DNA from: an uncultured Oscillospiraceae bacterium
GTDB lineage: Bacteria > Bacillota > Clostridia > Oscillospirales > Oscillospiraceae
DNA length: 64,000 bases
NCBI GenBank assembly: GCA_950075865.1
Contig: CATMVA010000008.1
Span: 1-64,000, forward strand
Reading direction: 5' to 3'
The notes beneath the pieces were generated by a model, which saw only the letters and a program-made list of their open reading frames with translations, did no database searches and was not told where the DNA came from. A program made the translations under genes and the position numbers. Positions 57,233-64,000 of the stretch are shown piece by piece (positions within the stretch are counted from its first letter, which is position 1; each line of letters opens with the position of its first letter).

Positions 57233-57499
57233 ATGCGTTCTCCTTTGGTCGACTGGCTCTATTCTTACGCCCTCAACAACCGTCTGGACGGGCAATACAC
57301 CGACGGCGAGGAAGAATATATCTCCTGCCTGTATAGCAGCGAGCGGCGCTTGGAGCGGCTCGCCGCCATGTTGGACGGGAACGCCCAGAGGGAGCTGGAG
57401 GACTATCTCCGGGAGCAGGGCATTGTGGACAGCTACCACCGGGAGTCCCTGTTCTTCGCCGGGCTTTCCATCGGGCTGGAATTGTCACGGCTGGGATAG
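57233..57499 (+). CDS. Small protein (88 aa) of XRE-linked module, DUF6809-like
   Basis: GAGGTG RBS 7 nt before the ATG; C-terminal YHRESLFFAGLSIGLELS. Confidence 0.7.
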   Translation: MRSPLVDWLYSYALNNRLDGQYTDGEEEYISCLYSSERRLERLAAMLDGNAQRELEDYLREQGIVDSYHRESLFFAGLSIGLELSRLG

Positions 57500-57517
57500 C
57501 TCCCCCATACGGAAGAC

Positions 57518-58315
57518 TTATTGATCCAGCGCGGCGTGGGAGGAGTCCACCAAGGCGGAAAGGTCGGGGATGAAGTCGGAGGGACCTTCCGCCGAGAGCC
57601 AGCCGAGATATTCAATGTTGCCCTCGGGGCCGCGGATGGGGGAAAAGGTCAGACCCCGGACGGTGAAGCCGGCATTTTTGACGTGGTCCAGGAAGTGTTC
57701 CAGAACCTCCAAGTGGACTGCCCGGTCCCGGACCACCCCCTTCTTCCCCACCTTGTCCTTGCCCGCTTCAAATTGGGGCTTGATGAGGCAGACCCCCTGG
57801 CCTCCCGCGTTCATCAGGGGACGGAGGGGCGGCAGGATCAGGTTCAGGGAGATGAAGGACACATCCACGCTGAAAAAGTCCAGCGGGTCGGGGATCTGTT
57901 CCGTGGTCAGGTAGCGGGCGTTGGTGCGCTCCAGGGTGACCACCCGGGGATCCTGGCGGAGCTTCCAGGCGAACTGGCCGTAGCCAACGTCCACGGCGTA
58001 GACCTTACCGGCGCCGTTTTGGAGCATACAATCGGTGAAGCCGCCGGTGGAGGCGCCGATGTCGGCGCAGGTCTTATCCGTCAGGGTGATGGGCCAAGTG
58101 TTCATGGCCTTTTCCAGCTTGTAACCGCCCCGGCTCACGTATTTGAGACCCTCCCCCCGGACCTCGATGGGAGCGTCCGGGTCGGTGGGAGCGCCGGCCT
58201 TGTCCACCTTCTGGCCCTTCACATAGACCTGTCCGGCCATAATGAGGGCCTGGGCCTTCTGGCGGGAGTCCACCAGGCCCTTTTCAAGAAGAAGTACGTC
58301 CAGCCGCTTTTTCAC
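57518..58315 (-). CDS. tlyA: TlyA family rRNA (cytidine-2'-O)-methyltransferase/hemolysin A
   Basis: S4 domain MKKRLDVLLLEKGLVDSRQKAQALIMAGQVYVKGQKVDKAG; DIGASTGGFTDCMLQNGA. Confidence 0.95.
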   Translation of the reverse strand: MKKRLDVLLLEKGLVDSRQKAQALIMAGQVYVKGQKVDKAGAPTDPDAPIEVRGEGLKYVSRGGYKLEKAMNTWPITLTDKTCADIGASTGGFTDCMLQNGAGKVYAVDVGYGQFAWKLRQDPRVVTLERTNARYLTTEQIPDPLDFFSVDVSFISLNLILPPLRPLMNAGGQGVCLIKPQFEAGKDKVGKKGVVRDRAVHLEVLEHFLDHVKNAGFTVRGLTFSPIRGPEGNIEYLGWLSAEGPSDFIPDLSALVDSSHAALDQ

Positions 58316-60149
58316 GGGCGGTCACCTCCTTCACCTGGCGGGCGATACTCTCGGTATCCAGCCCGTAGATCTTCCGAAGCTGGGCCGTGGTGCCCTGAGG
58401 GGGGACTTTGTCGCCCAGATTCCGCAACGCGAGACACCTTGTCCTCACGCCGGAAAGGGCCAGGTCGGCGGCAATGCGGCGGCCCACACAGTTTGCAGCC
58501 ATGGTTTCTTCGTAAACCCAGAGCGCTCCGGTCTTCTCCACCGATCCAAAAAGCAATTCCGTGGGCAGAGGGGTGACGGTGTTCAGCTTGACCACCTCGG
58601 CCGAGACGCCCTCCTGTTCCAGCAGAGTGGCCGCCTCCAGAAGGGAATTGACCTGGGTGCCATAGCCGGCCAGGGTCACGTCGGCGCCGGGGCGGAGGAG
58701 GGTAACGGGCTCGCCGTCCCAGGGTTCCTTGTAGGCTCCCTCTCCCCCGCGGGGATAGCGGATGGCCACGGGGCCTTTTATCTGATGTACCGCTTTGTAC
58801 AACATCTGCTCCAGTTCCGCGTAGTTCGCGGGGCACAGCACCGTCATGCCCGGGATGGTGTCCAGGAAGGCCCCATCGAAGACGCCGTGGTGGGTCTCCC
58901 CGTCCTCCCCCACCAGGCCTGCCCGGTCCACGCAGAGGAGCACGTGAAGGCCCTGGAGGGCCACGTCGTGGATGAGCATGTCGTAGGCGCGCTGGAGGAA
59001 GGTGGAGTAGACCGCAAAGACCGGGAGCATGCCCTGCTTGGCCAGGCCGGCGCACATGGTGACGGCGTGGCCCTCGGCGATTCCCACGTCGAAAAACCGC
59101 TCCGGAAAGGCTTTGGCGAAGCCGTCCAGGCCGGTGCCGGGGGTCATGGCGGCGGTGACGGCGCAGATGCGCTCGTCCTTCTCGGCCAAGGCACACAGGG
59201 CTTTTCCAAAGGCAGCGGAGAAGTTGGGTTTGGAGGGCTCCAGGTTCTTGCCCGTGGCGGGGTCGAAGGGGCCGATGCCGTGGAAGCGGTCGGGCTCGGC
59301 CTCGGCGGGGGCATAGCCCTTCCCTTTCACGGTGCGGACATGGAGGAGCACCGGGCCGGGCAGCTCCTTGGCGTATTTCATGAGCCGGGTCAGGCCCTTC
59401 ACGTCGTGGCCGTCCACCGGGCCCAGGTAAGTAAAGCCCATGTCCTCGAAGAGGGAGCAGGGCAAAAGGGTCTCCTTGATGGCAGTCTTGACCCGGTGGG
59501 TCACCCGGTAGATGTGCTTGCCCAGGAAGAAGGCGTTCATCACCTTCTTGTAGCCCCGCTTGAAGCTGAGGTACTGGGGCTTGAGACGCTGGCGGGCCAG
59601 GTAGTCGGCTACACCGCCCACATTCTCGGTGATAGACATGCCGTTGTCGTTGAGGATGACCAGGAGGGGCTCCCCGCTGTCGCCGGCGTCGGAGAGACCC
59701 TCGTAGGCCAGGCCGCCGGACAGGGCGCCGTCCCCCAGGAGGGCCACCACCTTGTAGTCCTTGCGCTGGAGGGTGCGGGCACGGGCCATGCCCACCGCCG
59801 CAGATACGGCGGTGGAGGCGTGGCCGGCCACGAAAGCGTCACAGACGCTCTCCCCCGGCTTGGGGAAGCCGGAGAGGCCCCCGAAGGTGCGCAGGGTGTC
59901 CATAGCCCCGGCCCGGCCGGTGAGCATCTTATGGCAGTAACACTGGTGGCCCACGTCAAAGACGATGCGGTCCCGCTCGGGAGTGAACACCCGGTGGAGG
60001 GCCACAGTGAGCTCCACCGAGCCCAGGTTGGAGGCCAGGTGACCCCCCTGGCGGGAGACCACCTCCACCAGGCGAGAGCGCAGGCCGGCGCAGAGGACCT
60101 CGGCTTCGGCGTCGTTGATGAGGTGCAGGTTTTGGGGTATATTCAGCAC
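58284..60149 (-). CDS. dxs: 1-deoxy-D-xylulose-5-phosphate synthase
   Basis: GGHLASNLGSVELTVALHRVF, DVGHQCYCHKMLTGR; GTG start probable. Confidence 0.96.
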   Translation of the reverse strand: MLNIPQNLHLINDAEAEVLCAGLRSRLVEVVSRQGGHLASNLGSVELTVALHRVFTPERDRIVFDVGHQCYCHKMLTGRAGAMDTLRTFGGLSGFPKPGESVCDAFVAGHASTAVSAAVGMARARTLQRKDYKVVALLGDGALSGGLAYEGLSDAGDSGEPLLVILNDNGMSITENVGGVADYLARQRLKPQYLSFKRGYKKVMNAFFLGKHIYRVTHRVKTAIKETLLPCSLFEDMGFTYLGPVDGHDVKGLTRLMKYAKELPGPVLLHVRTVKGKGYAPAEAEPDRFHGIGPFDPATGKNLEPSKPNFSAAFGKALCALAEKDERICAVTAAMTPGTGLDGFAKAFPERFFDVGIAEGHAVTMCAGLAKQGMLPVFAVYSTFLQRAYDMLIHDVALQGLHVLLCVDRAGLVGEDGETHHGVFDGAFLDTIPGMTVLCPANYAELEQMLYKAVHQIKGPVAIRYPRGGEGAYKEPWDGEPVTLLRPGADVTLAGYGTQVNSLLEAATLLEQEGVSAEVVKLNTVTPLPTELLFGSVEKTGALWVYEETMAANCVGRRIAADLALSGVRTRCLALRNLGDKVPPQGTTAQLRKIYGLDTESIARQVKEVTAREKAAGRTSS

Positions 60150-60185
60150 AGAGCGAGGCACCGCCTTTCGGTCAAATTTGGGGAG

Positions 60186-60238
60186 GACAGAGGGACGGTT
60201 CTTCTGTCGTGCCGACAACAAGAACCGTCCCTGCTGTC
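60186..60238. repeat. REP-like palindromic repeat copy B
   Basis: GGGACGGTTCTTCTGTC (60192-60208) facing GACAACAAGAACCGTCCC (60214-60231), flanked by GGACAG/CTGTCC. Confidence 0.7.
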
Positions 60239-60248
60239 CTCTGTATCT

Positions 60249-60710
60249 CTACTGCATCAGCCAGATGCCGCCCAGGCCTACGGCGATGCCCAGAAGGGCG
60301 CCCATGGCTACCTGGAGGGGAGTGTGGCCAATGAGCTCCTTCAGGTCACGGGCCAGGATGTCGTCGGCTTCGCCGGTCCAGTTATCCATCATATAGTTGA
60401 GGATCTTGGCCTGCTCGCCGGTCTCCCGGCGGACATGGGCGGCATCGTACATCACGACGGCGGCCATGATGGCGGCAATAGCGAAGAGGGGCGAGGACAG
60501 GCCGTAACGCCAGCCGATGGAGGCGGCGCAGGCACAGACAGCGGCCGAGTGGGAGGAGGGCATACCGCCGCTGGAGAGGAGATTTTTCCAGTCCCAGAAG
60601 CCGGCAGCCCGGAGGGTGATGAGGAGCTTGATGATCTGGGCCAAGGCCCAGGCCAGGATGGCCAGGGTCAGGATGGGGTTGCCCGTCAGAAGGGTCAGCA
60701 CATATCTCAT
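60249..60710 (-). CDS. Divergent PAP2 family membrane protein (YuiD-like)
   Basis: SSGGMPSSHSAAVCACAASIG and YDAAHVRRETGEQAKILN. Confidence 0.92.
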   Translation of the reverse strand: MRYVLTLLTGNPILTLAILAWALAQIIKLLITLRAAGFWDWKNLLSSGGMPSSHSAAVCACAASIGWRYGLSSPLFAIAAIMAAVVMYDAAHVRRETGEQAKILNYMMDNWTGEADDILARDLKELIGHTPLQVAMGALLGIAVGLGGIWLMQ

Positions 60711-60718
60711 GGGCGGCC

Positions 60719-61609
60719 TCAGCTTTCCCGTATGGTCAGGGCGTCGGCCAGGGCGCAGAGGAAGCCGGTGTCCGACGGCCAGGCGCCCGACCGCAGGGCG
60801 GTCTTGGCCTCCTGGGTGTAGCGGAGGACCGCTCTGCCGCACTCTACGGCGCCGGCTAGGGTCACATAAGTGGTCTTGCCGTTGGCCTCGTCCGAGCCGA
60901 TGGGCTTGCCCAGGGCCTCCGGGGTGGAGGTCACATCCAAAAGATCGTCCCGGATCTGGAAGGCCAGGCCCAGGCCGGCAGCATAGCCCATGGCGGCATC
61001 CAGGCAGGAGGGGTCCACCGGGCCCTGGCCCATGGCGGCGATGACCCCCATCATGCAGGCCGCCCGGAGCAGGTCACCCGTCTTCTTGTCGTCGATGCGG
61101 GCCAGCTTCTCCAGGCTGTCGGGCACGCCGGTCCCCAGGGTGTCCCAGTACTGGCCCAGGCACATGCCCTTCTCCCCCGCCGCCTCGGCCAGGGCCAGGG
61201 CGGCATGGGCGGGGGCGCCGGGGATGGTCCAGGGGCCCTTGGCCTGGAGCACGATGCGGAAAGCGGCCGCCTGGAGGGCATCCCCCGCCAGGACCGCCGC
61301 CGTCTCGCCGTAGACCTTGTGGTTGGTGGGCTTGCCCCGGCGCAGGTCGTCGTTGTCCATGCAGGGCAGGTCGTCGTGGATGAGGGAGTAGGTGTGGACC
61401 ATCTCCACGCCGCAGGCGAAGTCCAGGGCGGCGGCAGGGTCGCCCCCCGCGGCGGCGCAGAAGGCCAGGGCGAGTACCGGACGGAGGCGTTTTCCGCCGG
61501 CCAGCAGGCTATAGCGCATGGCTTCCTCCAGGCCGGGGCCGGGGAAGAATTCCGCCAGGCGGGCCTCCACCATGCTCCGGTAAAGGTCATATTGCTCCTG
61601 AAAAGTCAT
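60719..61609 (-). CDS. ispA: Farnesyl/geranyl diphosphate synthase
   Basis: LLAGGKRLRPVLALAF, HDDLPCMDNDDLRRGKPTNH and QIRDDLLDVT aspartate-rich motifs. Confidence 0.95.
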   Translation of the reverse strand: MTFQEQYDLYRSMVEARLAEFFPGPGLEEAMRYSLLAGGKRLRPVLALAFCAAAGGDPAAALDFACGVEMVHTYSLIHDDLPCMDNDDLRRGKPTNHKVYGETAAVLAGDALQAAAFRIVLQAKGPWTIPGAPAHAALALAEAAGEKGMCLGQYWDTLGTGVPDSLEKLARIDDKKTGDLLRAACMMGVIAAMGQGPVDPSCLDAAMGYAAGLGLAFQIRDDLLDVTSTPEALGKPIGSDEANGKTTYVTLAGAVECGRAVLRYTQEAKTALRSGAWPSDTGFLCALADALTIRES

Positions 61610-61854
61610 AGCTCCAACTCCTCCATGGGTTCCTCGATGGGACTGCCGTCGGGGCCGGGGAGGAGCTTGGTCACCTTCTGCTCAGCCTGGTCCAGGGCTT
61701 TGGCGCACTGCTTCATGAGGGCGGCTCCCTCCTCAAAGAGGGTAAGGGCCTCCTCCAGGGGGGTATCCCCCTTCTCCAGGGCGGCGACGATGGCTTCCAG
61801 GCGGGCCATGGCCGCCTCAAAGGTGGGCTGCTTTTTCGTGGGCATGGGAGTCAC
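61606..61854 (-). CDS. xseB: Exodeoxyribonuclease VII small subunit
   Basis: FEAAMARLEAIVAALEKGDTPLEEALTLFEEGAALMKQC. Confidence 0.95.
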   Translation of the reverse strand: MTPMPTKKQPTFEAAMARLEAIVAALEKGDTPLEEALTLFEEGAALMKQCAKALDQAEQKVTKLLPGPDGSPIEEPMEELEL

Positions 61855-61876
61855 TCCTTTGTCAGGTTAAGAACGG

Positions 61877-63067
61877 TCAAAGGTCTGCGGTGCAGCCTAC
61901 CGTGCCGTCCGAGAGGGTCAGGGTCAGGCGGTCGCCGGGGGACACATCCCCCACCGACTTCACAAGGCCGTGGGGACCTCTGGCCACCGTATAGCCCCGG
62001 GAGAGGACCTTCAGGGGGCTGAGGGCGTCCAGGGAGGCGCACAGGCGGGCGAAGTTCTCCCGGTCCCGTGCGGTGCGGACGGTGAGGCTGTGGGTGAGGC
62101 GCTCCCCCTGGCGGTCCAGGCGGGCGCGGCGGTCCTCCACCCAGGCCATGGGGTTTTGGAGCAGACGGCAGGCGGACAAGCGGTCCAGGCACTGTCGCTC
62201 ATACTGGACACGGCGGTCCATGGCTTTGGCCATACGGGCGCTCAGGTGGGAAAGGCGGGCATACTGCTCGCTCTGGTCGGGGACGGCCAGTTCGGCGCCG
62301 TTGGAGGGGGTGGCCGCCCGGAGGTCGGCGACGTAGTCGGCGATGGTCACGTCGGGCTCGTGGCCCACGGCAGAGATCACAGGGATGGCCGAGGCGTAGA
62401 TGGCGCGGGCCACCCGTTCGTCATTGAAGCACCAGAGGTCCTCCATGGAGCCGCCGCCCCGGCCGGTGATGATGAGGTCGGCGCATTTTCGGGCGTTGAC
62501 CCAGGAGATCGCCCCGGCGATCTCGGCAGGGGCCTCGCCCCCCTGGACACGGCAGGGCACCACGTAGATCCGAGCCATGGGCCAGCGGGCGTTCAGGATG
62601 CGGAGCATGTCCCGTACGGCCGCCCCCGCCGGAGAGGTGACCAGGGCGATGCGGCCGGGAAATTTGGGGATGGGCTTTTTGTGGTCCCCGTCAAAAAGGC
62701 CCTGGGCCGAGAGACGGGCCTTCAGCTCCTCGAAGGCGGCGTGAAGATCCCCCACCCCGTCGGGGGTGAGGGTGGAGACGTAGAGCTGATAGACGCCGTC
62801 CCGGGGATAGGCGCTCACCCGGCCGAAGGCCAGGACCTTCATGCCGTTCTGGGGACGGAAGCGGAGGGAGACGGCCTCCCGCCGGAACATGACGCAGCGG
62901 ATGGCTCCGGCCTCATCCTTCAGGGAGAAGTAATGGTGTCCCGAGGGGTAGAGCTTGTAGTTGGAGAGCTCCCCCCGGACAAAAAGGGCACCCAGACCGG
63001 GATCGGCCTCCAGAAGGTCCCGGATATGCTCGTTGACCTGGGTGACTGAATAGACGGGATACCTCAC
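61877..63067 (-). CDS. xseA: Exodeoxyribonuclease VII large subunit
   Basis: YSVTQVNEHIRDLLEADPGLGALFVRGELSNYK; RGGGSMEDLWCFNDERVARAI. Confidence 0.97.
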   Translation of the reverse strand: MRYPVYSVTQVNEHIRDLLEADPGLGALFVRGELSNYKLYPSGHHYFSLKDEAGAIRCVMFRREAVSLRFRPQNGMKVLAFGRVSAYPRDGVYQLYVSTLTPDGVGDLHAAFEELKARLSAQGLFDGDHKKPIPKFPGRIALVTSPAGAAVRDMLRILNARWPMARIYVVPCRVQGGEAPAEIAGAISWVNARKCADLIITGRGGGSMEDLWCFNDERVARAIYASAIPVISAVGHEPDVTIADYVADLRAATPSNGAELAVPDQSEQYARLSHLSARMAKAMDRRVQYERQCLDRLSACRLLQNPMAWVEDRRARLDRQGERLTHSLTVRTARDRENFARLCASLDALSPLKVLSRGYTVARGPHGLVKSVGDVSPGDRLTLTLSDGTVGCTADL

Positions 63068-63073
63068 CGTTTC

Positions 63074-63256
63074 TTACTCTTTTCCGTCGGGGATCTCGTC
63101 CTCGTCCCAGAGCTTTTTGGCCAGATCCTGGCCCAGCTCGGTGATGGCTTCCCGGACGGCCTTCCTCACGGCCAGCTTGACCACGAGGTAGAGTCCGGCG
63201 AAAAGCAGCAGGACCACAGCGAGGGCAATGAGCCAGTTTGTCAGCAGTTGAGGCAT
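63074..63256 (-). CDS. Small single-TM hypothetical protein
   Basis: 60 aa with one TM helix and a charged C-terminus. Confidence 0.6.
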   Translation of the reverse strand: MPQLLTNWLIALAVVLLLFAGLYLVVKLAVRKAVREAITELGQDLAKKLWDEDEIPDGKE

Positions 63257-63269
63257 AGGGATCTCTCCT

Positions 63270-64000
63270 TTATGTTTGATTGGCCAGACGATGGGCCAGA
63301 ACGGCCACCCCCATGGCATTATCGGTGGAATACTGAGGCTGGGCGAAGATGGCCTGGCAGGATCCAGCAAGCACGTACCGGAGCCGGGAATTGGAGGCCA
63401 CGCCTCCCGAGCACAGGAGGGGCAGGCCGGGGTAACGGTTCTGGGCCTCCACGGTGGCCCGGCGGATCAGGTCGGAGACCGTATTCAGGACGAAGCGGGC
63501 AACAACCGAAGGGTCCTTCCCCCGGCCAAAGAGGGCTGTGACCTGGTTCTCCATGCCCGAGAGGGAAAACTCCAGGCCGCTGAGTCTGACCCGAAAGGGC
63601 TCGATGGGTGTTTCGCACCGTTGGGAAAGCTCGTCCAGGGCCTTTCCGGCCGGGAAGCCGAGGCCCAGCATCACTCCGGCACGGTCGATGAGCTGGCCCG
63701 CCGAGATATCGGCGGTGCCGCCGACGCGACGGGCATTTACATTCACTCCGTCAGGCTCCACATGCAGAAGCTCGGTGGTGCCCCCGGAAAGGTGCCAGGC
63801 CAGAAAGGGAACGTCCAGCAAATCCATACGTCCCGCCGACCAAGCCGCGGCAGCCAGGTGGCCCTGCTGGTGGGAGACGGCGAAAAAGGGGACATTCAGG
63901 GTATGGGCCAGACTGCAGCCCAGGCTCTCCCCTGCCAGGAAGCAGGGCATATAGGAGCCCTCCACCGCCCGGGGACGGGTGGAGGCGCACACCGCCTCTA
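63270..64000 (-). CDS. TsaD/Kae1-domain protein, truncated by window end
   Basis: SHQQGHLAAAAWSAG, HLSGGTTELLHV, LLCSGGVASNSRLR; no start within window. Confidence 0.85.
   Translation of the reverse strand, partial: EAVCASTRPRAVEGSYMPCFLAGESLGCSLAHTLNVPFFAVSHQQGHLAAAAWSAGRMDLLDVPFLAWHLSGGTTELLHVEPDGVNVNARRVGGTADISAGQLIDRAGVMLGLGFPAGKALDELSQRCETPIEPFRVRLSGLEFSLSGMENQVTALFGRGKDPSVVARFVLNTVSDLIRRATVEAQNRYPGLPLLCSGGVASNSRLRYVLAGSCQAIFAQPQYSTDNAMGVAVLAHRLANQT

Noticed and set aside
58242-60821. 859-aa plus-strand ORF
   Set aside because: Antisense to dxs and PAP2 genes, which have clear motifs

Overview
The window is GC-rich and looks like a gut Oscillospiraceae/Flavonifractor-type Firmicute chromosome; that assignment is inferred from gene content and style only. 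The left ~40 kb is accessory catabolism. (i) About 1.1-13.05 kb is a divergent locus: PRD/EIIA-type regulator, cellobiose-class PTS IIA-IIB-IIC, GH1 (phospho-)beta-glucosidase, two small orphan proteins and three large FMN/Fe-S/FAD Old-Yellow-Enzyme-type ene-reductases. (ii) L-xylulose/L-ribulose-5-P genes: AraD-like, UlaE-like and FGGY kinase, plus a beta-propeller protein and a YhaM/CyuA homologue. (iii) A GntR-headed Liv-type ABC transporter operon carries Gfo/Idh/MocA and URO-D-family enzymes. (iv) A short UvrA paralogue and a secreted LysM/FMN-binding/FAD reductase with a divergent LysR. (v) AKR/MerR/flavodoxin genes and a chimeric CMD/SDR gene remnant. (vi) A LysR/UxaA/hydrolase-membrane fusion island ends next to tRNA-Pro(GGG). 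The right ~20 kb is mostly housekeeping on the minus strand: cls, dnaE, whiA, yvcK, rapZ, murB, recN, argR, nadK, tlyA, dxs, PAP2-like, ispA, xseB, xseA and a TsaD-like gene cut by the window end. An XRE/small-protein module and a palindrome-rich noncoding block interrupt the tlyA-nadK neighbourhood. The best candidate for an undescribed system is the PTS/GH1/triple ene-reductase locus, proposed to import glycosides and reduce the released aglycones. Product names come from motif recognition; no database search was run.
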